The notes under the pieces were generated by a model that searched no databases, was not told the origin of the DNA, and worked only from the letters and a program-made list of their open reading frames with translations. Shown in pieces: positions 1-5,943 of a stretch of DNA of 10,279 bases. Each line of letters opens with the position of its first letter. Within the stretch, counting starts at the first letter, position 1. A program made the position numbers and the translations under genes. Location of the stretch: NCBI GenBank assembly GCA_964407285.1, contig CAYOVG010000266.1:1-10279 (forward strand), written 5' to 3'. This DNA comes from CAYOVG01 sp964407285 (lineage in GTDB: Bacteria > Desulfobacterota > Syntrophobacteria > Syntrophobacterales > Syntrophobacteraceae).

Positions 1-79
1 AAGCCGCCGAGAGCGCCTGGTAATCCGAAAGAAGGTGGGACTGCATCACATTCGTCTGAACGGTTGCTTTTGCGGAATT

Positions 80-511
80 TCATTGAGTGCATACCACATC
101 CAAAGATTGGGCGCCGGTCGCCGCGTTCGGTTGGATGCTTATCGCGGTACAGGAGCAAGGAATTGATTTGAATACAACGTCATCTTGCCATGATGCGCTA
201 TAATCACTCGTATTTCTAAACCAATTACACTGTGCGGTTATATCAAAGTTACCATTACAGGTTGCGTTTTTTAACGTTAGTGTTTGTGGTTGGCCATACT
301 TGAGTGGAGAGGAAGTCTGCGCGATTGCGGAATTGGACTCCCCATATATGACGAGCCTCACAACGGAACAAGAACATCCTCGATTCAATGAGTACATATG
401 AAGGTTGTTGGTGACTGTTACGCTCTTGTCGCCGGACCAGGCTTTCCCGGAAGAGATCACCATGAAAATCCCCAAGACAACCAATGACTTCAATAAAACG
501 CTTTTTTTCAT
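80..511 (-). CDS. Small secreted cysteine-rich protein, copy 1 of a tandem pair
   Basis: I do not recognise the family. The 143-residue product begins with a clear signal peptide: basic MKKSVLLK, a hydrophobic core to about residue 20, and likely cleavage near residues 25-27 (KAWSG). The mature part is about 117 residues, predicted mostly beta, with seven cysteines, including two CSC motifs (near residues 45-47 and 119-121). It lacks a lipobox and has no further membrane segment, so a periplasmic or extracellular disulfide-bonded protein is the likely product. A GAGGGAG-like Shine-Dalgarno sequence precedes the ATG. It is the tandem paralogue of the gene at 624-1073: signal peptide and C-terminus are almost identical and the middle is diverged. 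No enzyme motif is visible. The reading frame is intact in both copies, which supports coding. Confidence 0.8.
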   Translation of the reverse strand: MKKSVLLKSLVVLGIFMVISSGKAWSGDKSVTVTNNLHMYSLNRGCSCSVVRLVIYGESNSAIAQTSSPLKYGQPQTLTLKNATCNGNFDITAQCNWFRNTSDYSASWQDDVVFKSIPCSCTAISIQPNAATGAQSLDVVCTQ

Positions 512-623
512 CCTCTACTCCCTCTCTGTTGAGATCCAATAGCAAAGCCGCCGAGAGCGCCTGGTAATCCGGAAGAAGCTAGGACTGCATCACATTCGTC
601 TGAGCGGTTGCTTTCGCGGAATT

Positions 624-1073
624 TCATTGAGTGCATACCACATCCAAAGATTGGACGCCGGTCGCCGCGTTCGGTTGGATGCTTATCGCGGTGCAGGAGC
701 AAGGAATTGATTTGAATACAATGTCATCTTGCCATGATGACCTATGACGATATGGTCCGCTATATTCTATATATCTATACCAATGACACTGTACGGTTAT
801 GTCAAAGTTACCATTACAATTCACGTTCTCTAACGTTAGTGTTTGTTGTTGGCCATAATTGAGTAGTGAAGAAGTCTGTGCGACCGCGGAACTGGTCCCC
901 GCATACATGACGATCCTGACAAGGGAACAAGAGCAGTCCCTATTAATTGAATCGTACATATGAAGGTTGTTGGTGACTGTCACACTCTTGTCGCCGGACC
1001 AGGCTTTCCCGGAAGAGATCACCATGAAAATCCCCAAGACAACCAATGACTTCAATAAAACGCTTCTTTTCAT
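624..1073 (-). CDS. Small secreted cysteine-rich protein, copy 2 of a tandem pair
   Basis: Unknown family, 149 residues, paralogous to the protein at 80-511. The first 40 residues differ by one substitution (K3R) and the last ~33 by two, whereas residues ~41-112 differ at many positions and contain about six extra residues, rich in Tyr, Arg and His. All seven mature cysteines, including both CSC motifs, are kept, so the fold is probably conserved while the surface varies. Start choice is supported by AAGGAG about 6 bases before the ATG. It lies 112 bases upstream of copy 1 and 101 bases downstream of the third secreted-protein gene. The three could be one transcript. Confidence 0.8.
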   Translation of the reverse strand: MKRSVLLKSLVVLGIFMVISSGKAWSGDKSVTVTNNLHMYDSINRDCSCSLVRIVMYAGTSSAVAQTSSLLNYGQQQTLTLENVNCNGNFDITVQCHWYRYIEYSGPYRHRSSWQDDIVFKSIPCSCTAISIQPNAATGVQSLDVVCTQ

Positions 1074-1105
1074 CTTCTTCTCCTTCTCTGTTGAGATCCA
1101 ATAAC

Positions 1106-1140
1106 AAAGTTGCCGAGAGAACCGGGCAATCCGGCAGAAT
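1106..1140. repeat. Dispersed ~30-bp repeat at block boundaries
   Basis: The plus-strand segment AAAGTTGCCGAGAGAACCGG, continuing into CAATCCGGCAGAAT, is a diverged copy of the tandem-unit edge found at 1-34 and 545-578 (GCCGCCGAGAGCGCCTGGTA followed by ATCCG). A further likely copy lies at 3460-3490 (TTGCCCGACGAACCCGGTAA followed by TCCGGAAAATA), at the decayed end of the permease remnant. Here the ends can pair weakly (TGCCG with CGGCA). The nature of the repeat is unknown; it could be a small extragenic repeat or a relic of shared ancestry. Confidence 0.5.
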
Positions 1141-1174
1141 TATTCATTCCCTTGCTCCCGGGTTCCGAGCTGCT

Positions 1175-1636
1175 CTAAGGAGCGTACCAGCCGTTGAAGA
1201 TAATCTTCCAGGCCGGAGCATTATTACAAGTTGTACGTTCCACCCGGTAGGTCAGGCTGGACGGGGCCGGCGACTCACACACCGTGCCGGAGGCCCCATC
1301 CGCCAGGGAAGCCGATTCCGTGCAAAATACCGGTTCCGAGGTGCTGCCGCATACGGAGGAATGCCCACCCTCCTTGTACCGACGGCCGGTCATCCAAATC
1401 AATTTTATGTTGTTCAACTCTTGATTGGGGGGGACCGCATTCTTTAAACATCCTGATGTTTCGCCATTGGCGAAGTGATATACATCACCCCCCAATGGAA
1501 GCCACACGCCTAAACACTCGCAAGCTCCCGCACTACACCCCCCTGTCATTTCCACGATTACATTCACTGGCTCCGCGGCAAAAGCATCTGTACTGATAAC
1601 CCATATCGCGAGACAAGCTACCATGAATGCCTTCAT
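1175..1636 (-). CDS. Secreted cysteine-rich protein, unrelated or distant third member
   Basis: I do not recognise this protein. An upstream in-frame start at 1702 exists, but the ATG at 1636 is preferred: it is preceded by AAAGGAGC at ideal spacing, and it opens directly into a signal peptide (MKAFMVACLAIWVISTDAFA, cleavage predicted after the AFA). The product is 153 residues. The mature part of about 133 residues has eight cysteines, three of them clustered near residues 34-40 (CSAGACEC). No catalytic motif and no membrane anchor is visible. Size, export signal and cysteine richness resemble the tandem pair downstream, yet a direct alignment is not convincing. It lies 130 bases beyond the stop of the TolC-family gene and could be the first gene of a small secreted-protein transcript. 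Confidence 0.72.
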   Translation of the reverse strand: MKAFMVACLAIWVISTDAFAAEPVNVIVEMTGGCSAGACECLGVWLPLGGDVYHFANGETSGCLKNAVPPNQELNNIKLIWMTGRRYKEGGHSSVCGSTSEPVFCTESASLADGASGTVCESPAPSSLTYRVERTTCNNAPAWKIIFNGWYAP

Positions 1637-1673
1637 GGAAGCTCCTTTTTGGTTGTACATGGAATCGACGCCG

Positions 1674-1702
1674 AATATAGCCCAAACGCCGGTAATGCAC
1701 AA
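1674..1702 (-). promoter_or_regulatory. Possible sigma70-type promoter for the secreted-protein genes
   Basis: On the minus strand TTGTGC (1697-1702) is followed after 17 bases by TATATT (1674-1679), about 38 bases ahead of the ATG at 1636. The -10 match is good (5 of 6 to TATAAT) and the -35 match is poor (3 of 6). This would separate the secreted-protein genes from the efflux genes. It is a by-eye pattern only. Confidence 0.3.
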
Positions 1703-1766
1703 GCATCGGCAAAGCCCTTATTCTCCTTCTGCCACGGGGAAGGGGAATATAAACAAGAAGTATGCG

Positions 1767-3332
1767 CTACTTTGTCTCCGCAACTCTCTTTTCGATTTCG
1801 GCATCCTCGGACCGGAACTCGATTTTCCATGTGTCGAGCGTCGTTCCCAGTGTTTGATCGAGGGTGGCCAGTGCATTGAGGTAGTTGATCTTGCTGGTCA
1901 GTTCGTTGTTCTGGGCGGTAACCAGGTCGTTGTTGTAGGTGACGATCTGGAAGTTGCTGGTCCTGCCCAGCTTGAGTTTCTCCTGCTCGATGTCGAGCTT
2001 CTTCTCGGAAAGTTTCCTGGCCTGTTCGGCCAACTGGACCTGCCGGAGAGTGCTCTCCACGTTGCGGACGGCATCCGTTACGGCGATCTCTATGGAGAGA
2101 CGCACCCGCTCGACCTCCAGTTCCTGTTTGCGCAACGCCACCTTGCTGCTCACAAGGTACTGCTCGCGGGTAAGATCTCCATAGAGGGGGACCTTGAGCG
2201 TGAGTCCCGCGATCCACTGCTCCGAAAGGGAGTCGGACGAGAACCGGCGGAACTGGTCGGCATAGCCGTAGCTGAAATTGGCGGAAAGCTCGGGCAGGTA
2301 ATTGTTCCTGGCCCGAAGGAGATCGAGTCTCGACGCTTCGATGTTCACTTTGGCGGAGAGGTAGTCGGTCCTGTTGGCGAATGCCGCATTGAGGCAAACC
2401 TTGAAGTCCGGACGGCTCGGTTCGATTGTCTCGATCTTCTCGGTGGGTATGATGCGGGTGGAGCTGTCGATATTGAGAAGGGTCAAAAGCTGGAGCCTGG
2501 CGCTGTCGGCGTTGTTGATGCTCGACTGGTGGGAAAATTCGCTGTTGGCCACCTCCGCTTCCGTCTGGACGATGTCTATGGCGGCCATGCGGCCCGTCTC
2601 GATGAGGAGCTTGTTCACCTCCAGCATCGCTTTGGACCTCTCCAGGGATGCCCTGCTGATTTCAACCTGCCTGGTCGCCTGCACGAAACTCCGGTATGCG
2701 GTGATAGTCTGCGTGATCGTCGAGATGAGGGTGGATTTGAGGTTCCAGATGTTTTGCTGTTCGCTTATGCGGGCCTTCTTTATGCTGATCATATTGACGG
2801 GAATCCAGGCCCCCTTGAGCAAGGGTTGCACCACGGCCATGTTCCACGAACTGCCGAGGCTTCTGTCGGCGATTCCCGAGCTTGCCGTTTCCACGTATTT
2901 GGGGGCGCCGAGCCATGAGAAGGTAAAATCGGCGCCCGTGGGGACCTTTTCCGTGAGCGTGGGCTGGAGCGTTCCGTTGTTGACAACGTCCCTGCTGGAG
3001 GTCGTCCCGGTGGGATCGAACGTCTTCGACAGATTTGTGTTCCGATACACTCCGCCTTCGAGATTGACGAGAGGATCGAAGATGCTCTCGTTCACCAGGA
3101 GGTCGAATTTCTGAGTGATCCTGTCCATGTAGGCGCTTCTTATGCTCAGATTATTCCGTAGCGCCACAAAGACCGCATCGGCGAGCGTCATCTCGACCGG
3201 GGCGTTGTCCGAGGTCAACTTGTCGGCGGCCCACCCCGGTACGGCTATCAGTAGGAATAGTACGGTGATAGAGATAGGAATTCGGAAAAGAAGGAACGCG
3301 TATCCCTTTCCTCTTCGGACGAGTGTGAGCAT
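1767..3332 (-). CDS. TolC-family outer membrane efflux channel protein
   Basis: Outer membrane channel of a tripartite export system. An open frame extends to 3392, but the ATG at 3332 is preferred: it gives 521 residues with a credible N-terminal export signal (a basic VRRGKG stretch, then a hydrophobic run ending at VPGWA-ADK near residue 36). The longer start lies inside a TATAAT sequence and has no ribosome binding site. The Shine-Dalgarno before 3332 is itself weak (AGG-rich). Family features are the MTLADAVFVALRNNLSI segment at the start of the mature part, the VQPLLKG motif, long amphipathic helices, and the two-fold internal repeat with a second half running from NRTDYLSAK to the LGTTLDTWKI end. 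Length is typical for the family (about 450-550). It is intact although its permease and fusion partners upstream are broken, so it may serve another pump or be in early decay. Confidence 0.9.
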   Translation of the reverse strand: MLTLVRRGKGYAFLLFRIPISITVLFLLIAVPGWAADKLTSDNAPVEMTLADAVFVALRNNLSIRSAYMDRITQKFDLLVNESIFDPLVNLEGGVYRNTNLSKTFDPTGTTSSRDVVNNGTLQPTLTEKVPTGADFTFSWLGAPKYVETASSGIADRSLGSSWNMAVVQPLLKGAWIPVNMISIKKARISEQQNIWNLKSTLISTITQTITAYRSFVQATRQVEISRASLERSKAMLEVNKLLIETGRMAAIDIVQTEAEVANSEFSHQSSINNADSARLQLLTLLNIDSSTRIIPTEKIETIEPSRPDFKVCLNAAFANRTDYLSAKVNIEASRLDLLRARNNYLPELSANFSYGYADQFRRFSSDSLSEQWIAGLTLKVPLYGDLTREQYLVSSKVALRKQELEVERVRLSIEIAVTDAVRNVESTLRQVQLAEQARKLSEKKLDIEQEKLKLGRTSNFQIVTYNNDLVTAQNNELTSKINYLNALATLDQTLGTTLDTWKIEFRSEDAEIEKRVAETK

Positions 3333-3356
3333 TGCCTGTACCTGCCTCGTTGTTCT

Positions 3357-3399
3357 GTGTATAAATATTAAATTTTTGTGAATGCGAGCCATTATACAC
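3357..3399. promoter_or_regulatory. Perfect 8-bp inverted repeat overlapping a -10 box before the channel gene
   Basis: GTGTATAA at 3357-3364 and TTATACAC at 3392-3399 form a perfect inverted repeat with a 27-base spacer. On the minus strand the outer arm overlaps TATAAT (complement of 3391-3396), a consensus -10 hexamer about 59 bases before the ATG of the TolC-family gene. No good -35 element is seen. The layout suggests a promoter controlled by a dimeric or looping regulator, but it rests on pattern alone. Confidence 0.35.
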
Positions 3400-3443
3400 G
3401 GAGCGAGCGGCTGTTGATATAGAATTCTCAGGGCAGGTATTCT

Positions 3444-3800
3444 TTAAGGGTGGGTCATGTTGCCCGACGAACCCGGTAATCCGGAAAATACAGTCAGGCA
3501 ATCGTCCCGGCAGCCATTTTCGACAAGCATCCTCATCTGTGATTCCATCCGGGCAATAATGTCTTCGGCGGTCCTGACGTTGATGTTGACGTTCCTCTGC
3601 CTTTCCGGCAAAACAGGTCTTGATGGCTTCGGTCGCCTGCCGGGAGTCGAACTCGGACCGCAACCGCCCGACGACCGCGTCTGTCGAGCTGCCGGGATCG
3701 ATCTTCCCGGCGGTACTCACGGGGATGAAGATCGCCTGATTCACATTGCAGGGACGCACGCCGCCCGCCATGGATCTGTCGAGTACCCCCACGAGACGAG
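3444..3800 (-). pseudogene. Remnant of a MacB-type ABC transporter permease
   Basis: About 110 residues of a FtsX/MacB-type permease can be read on the minus strand across two frames. The first part runs from about 3795 and includes GVLDRS, then NQAIFIPVSTAG, the usual end of the periplasmic domain. A frameshift near 3590-3605 moves the reading to NVNINVRTAEDIIARMESQM, the stretch that in this family leads directly into transmembrane segment 2. No transmembrane segment follows; the frame ends at 3444 after unrelated-looking sequence. So TM1 with most of the periplasmic domain, and TM2-4, are both missing. The left junction truncates the tail of the ATPase gene. Recognition is from family sequence patterns, not from an alignment. 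Confidence 0.7.
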
Positions 3801-4454
3801 GAGGCCGTCCTTCATGACCACCTGCCGTCCGCACTGGGCTGCTACGTGGGGGTCATGAGTAATGATGACCACTGTTATTCGATCTTCTCCATTGAGACCG
3901 ATGAAGAGGTCCATGATCTCCTGCCCGACTCGAGTGTCGAGCGCTCCGGTGGGTTCGTCGCAAAAGAGCGCCAGGGGCTTGCCGACGATGGCTCGCGCTA
4001 TGGCCACCCTCTGCTGCTGTCCTCCGGAAAGCTCGGAAGGCTTGCGGTGCTCGAATCCCCCGAGCCCCACTTTCTCCAGGCATTCCATGGCCCTGCGATG
4101 TCTCTCCCTGGCTCCGACGTTTCGATAGACCAGGGGAAGCGCCACGTTTTGCACGGCATTCAGGCGGGGCAGCAGGTGGTAGGCCTGGAAGACGAAACCC
4201 AGTTTGCCGTTTCTAATGGTTGAAAGCTCGTTATCGGGGACTTCGAAGACGTTGATTCCCTCGAAGCGATAGGTTCCTTCGGCCTCCCGGTCCAACATTC
4301 CCATGATGTTCATGAGAGTGGACTTGCCCGAACCGGATGTCCCCCTGATGGAGACGATCTCACCCTGTTCAATGCGAAGGGATACCCCCTTGAGGATTTC
4401 CGTGGTGATCGGTCCCAGGACATAGCTCTTTCTTATGTCGATGAGTTCAATCAT
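3741..4454 (-). CDS. ABC transporter ATP-binding protein, MacB/LolD type
   Basis: Cytoplasmic ATPase that would energise a MacB-like permease. The ATG at 4454 is chosen because AAAGGAG precedes it and MIELIDIRKSY is the usual start of the family; an upstream frame to 4490 adds only 12 unlikely residues. All ATPase motifs are present: Walker A GTSGSGKST (38-46), Q-loop Gln90, signature LSGGQ (142-146), Walker B LALFCDEP (161-168), D-loop ALD (171-173) and H-loop His200. The 237-residue length is normal, but the final ~17 residues (after KDGLLV) look foreign: here the sequence continues into an out-of-frame piece of the permease, so the natural C-terminus was lost in a deletion. Its start overlaps the remnant fusion-protein frame by 8 bases, as expected for coupled translation. 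Without a permease it is probably an orphan. Confidence 0.92.
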   Translation of the reverse strand: MIELIDIRKSYVLGPITTEILKGVSLRIEQGEIVSIRGTSGSGKSTLMNIMGMLDREAEGTYRFEGINVFEVPDNELSTIRNGKLGFVFQAYHLLPRLNAVQNVALPLVYRNVGARERHRRAMECLEKVGLGGFEHRKPSELSGGQQQRVAIARAIVGKPLALFCDEPTGALDTRVGQEIMDLFIGLNGEDRITVVIITHDPHVAAQCGRQVVMKDGLLVSWGYSTDPWRAACVPAM

Positions 4455-4882
4455 GCAATAGACTCCTTTTTGCGGCCGGAGGGATCTCATGTCTTCTTTC
4501 CGCCTGTCGCAGGTTGGTCCCCTTTTCGATCATGAGCGGGCCGCCGCGTGGCGACGCGGAAGCCGACGCAGCAGGCGAAATCCCTGACGCGGGCATGACG
4601 ATTCCGGAAATAGGAGCGTGGACCTTCGTTTTCTCGATATTTCGCCTCAGCTCCTCCAGGTTGGCTGTGCGTTCTTGATTTCCAGCCGCGACATCCCGAG
4701 GTTTTCCTCGTCCCCTCGCTTGAGAAGACGGTTTGCTCTCGCTCCAGGGTCGGTTGGAGATCGAGGGTGTCCCGCTGGTACTCGGGCGGTGCTTTCGAAC
4801 TGGGATGTGTCGACGGCTGCAAGGAGTTCTCCCTCCTTTGCATACTGTCCGCAGTGGAAAGACCTTCCCGGTCCCGGACTAT
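4447..4882 (-). pseudogene. Remnant of a HlyD/MacA-type membrane fusion protein
   Basis: Pieces of a periplasmic adaptor of a tripartite pump can be read in different minus-strand frames. The lipoyl-like edge is GQYAKEGELLAAVDTSQFE (about 4789-4848). The coiled-coil part is NRLLKRGDEENLGMSRLEI, then in another frame ANLEELRRNIEKTKVHAPIS followed by GIV (about 4597-4665), the classic return strand of the second lipoyl half. At least one frameshift near 4680 and probably two more are needed. The N-terminal signal or anchor and the C-terminal beta-barrel domains are absent. The last frame stops at 4447, overlapping the ATPase start by 8 bases, which shows the ancestral gene order. The gene cannot give a working adaptor. 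Confidence 0.75.
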
Positions 4883-4934
4883 CGCGCCTCGGCAACGCCA
4901 TCGACCAGACACGAGTATCGACGAGGACCTTCAT
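4647..4934 (-). pseudogene. vapC: Truncated vapC-like PIN toxin start fused to efflux-protein remnant
   Basis: The ATG at 4934 overlaps the stop of the antitoxin gene (ATGA), the normal layout of vapBC. The first 17 codons, MKVLVDTRVWSMALPRR, match the start of VapC PIN-domain ribonucleases and include the first metal-binding Asp (D6). After that the PIN domain ends abruptly: the rest of the 95-codon frame is the membrane-fusion-protein remnant (GQYAKEGELLAAVDTS). The remaining acidic residues of a PIN active site are therefore missing and no toxin activity is expected. The junction near 4880 marks a deletion that joined the two genes in frame. Confidence 0.75.
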
Positions 4935-5131
4935 GGTTTCCCGCGCTGTTCCCTGTAAATGCAATCGGGATCATGGTCGATGGAATGGAACAAATCGAGA
5001 ATCCGGATCTGCTTTCGGCGCTGGATGCATTCATGGAGCGCTTCAGTGACCACGCCCGCTTTGGTCGCATGTGTGCCGATGATGAGCGCTTCTTCAATCA
5101 GTGTGTCCTCAATAGCCGGATTTGTCGCCAC
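4931..5131 (-). CDS. vapB: VapB-type antitoxin, toxin partner truncated
   Basis: A 66-residue protein that would bind and neutralise a VapC PIN ribonuclease and repress its own operon. The start is GTG at 5131, preceded by AGAAGG at good spacing. The N-terminal MATNPAIEDTLIEEAL and the helix TKAGVVTEALHECIQRRKQ form the short ribbon-helix-helix-like DNA-binding part. The C-terminal RILDLFHSIDHDPDCIYREQ is the toxin-binding tail; an ILDLFG.IDYDPDYDYK-like ending is typical of the family. The frame is intact and its stop overlaps the vapC start by 4 bases. The toxin has been lost after 17 codons, so the antitoxin is orphaned. It may still be kept as a regulator or as protection against a related toxin elsewhere. 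Confidence 0.82.
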   Translation of the reverse strand: MATNPAIEDTLIEEALIIGTHATKAGVVTEALHECIQRRKQIRILDLFHSIDHDPDCIYREQRGKP

Positions 5132-5943
5132 TGGACGCCTTCTTTACACAGAAATCTACACCATGCCGTGTGTGAATTCAAACGGGTTCCGAGCAGCAAC
5201 TGCGAAAGATGAATTCATGGCGGACCGATTCCTTGAAACCTCGGACGCGGGCGCGCATGAAGAGAGCCCCGACCTTGTTCAAAGATCGCTTTGCGCGGTT
5301 ACGGCGTTCAGTCGCGACCGGCCGATCTGTCGAAACGCGACAGGTTGCGGTTGCAAGGCCGTAACTACATGATCCTGTTGGTCTTGGTTCGAGATTGCGA
5401 TCCTGGGTACCTGGGGATTGGAGGCGCAATGTCCGCGCTTTTCGGGAGAGAGCTGTAAACCCTTTCCATTGCAGGTTCCAGAGGTTTGCCTCTCTTATGA
5501 AATGACGGGCTATTGCCTTCCAGTTCCCTGGCTCTCCCGGGTAGAAGATCACATGCCGGGCCACATGCGGACATCAATTCAATAGAACCTGACTTTTCAA
5601 CATTTCTTCCGATCATCGGAGTGAAATAGCAATATCTGATATGAAAATGGAATTGCATAAACTCTTCGATTCCTCTATCCTTGAACTCCATCTTTGTGGC
5701 AGTAAAATAACCGGTAGCCGTCTTACCATGATTGATCGTTTCTCGTAAGGATGCGACGTACTCGTTCATTTGTGGCATGCCTGGTCTTTGAGCGCTTTGC
5801 GTTTAGGTTTGGGTTCTTACGTTTCGGCGTAGTCCCGAAGCAATTGGAGGGCCACAATCAACGTCGCCCGTTTATGGCGGCTGAGGTTTTTCCGTAGTTT
5901 GTCTTGATGGTTAAGAACCATTATTGCGAGCAGGGAGTGGAGG
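5132..5943. other. Gene-poor stretch of about 810 bases
   Basis: I see no gene that I can support here. A minus-strand open frame covers 5365-5778 (start option ATG at 5769), but it lacks a ribosome binding site, matches no family I know and has an atypical composition. A second overlapping minus-strand frame (5178-5564) is equally unconvincing. Decayed coding sequence is possible, since the neighbouring efflux and toxin genes are also broken. The last 160 bases are likely the regulatory region of the nuclease-like gene that starts at 5944. Confidence 0.5.
5907..5921. promoter_or_regulatory. Perfect palindrome upstream of the nuclease-like gene
   Basis: ATGGTT-AAG-AACCAT is a perfect 6-bp inverted repeat with a 3-base centre, ending 22 bases before the ATG at 5944. 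It is the size of a small operator. A weak TTGTCT/TATTGC pair (5899-5904 and 5922-5927, 17-base spacing) would place it inside the promoter spacer, which would suit a repressor, but this promoter is not convincing by itself. Confidence 0.35.

Larger units (their letters stand above)
1..1105. repeat. Direct tandem duplication, unit about 545 bp
   Basis: The sequence from position 1 is repeated from position 545: AAGCCGCCGAGAGCGCC occurs at both, and similarity continues through the two small minus-strand genes to about 530 and 1100. Each unit holds one secreted-protein gene, its ribosome binding site and the downstream flank. The unit edges (downstream flank, the stop and about 33 C-terminal codons, the signal-peptide codons, the leader) are nearly identical, while the centre of the gene has diverged and carries a short indel. 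A degraded copy of the unit edge recurs at 1106-1140. The left end of the array may continue outside the window. Confidence 0.92.

Noticed and set aside
1623..2918. Long plus-strand open frame of 431 codons
   Set aside because: It lies opposite the TolC-family gene, has no recognisable domain, and reads as the antisense shadow of a GC-rich coding frame.
3414..3443. Plus-strand TTGATA/TATTCT promoter-like pair
   Set aside because: The spacing is 18 bases, but no supported plus-strand gene follows; probably chance in an AT-rich spot.
5365..5778. Minus-strand open frame of 137 codons in the gene-poor stretch
   Set aside because: No ribosome binding site, no recognised motif, odd composition; kept only as a remark in the gap entry.
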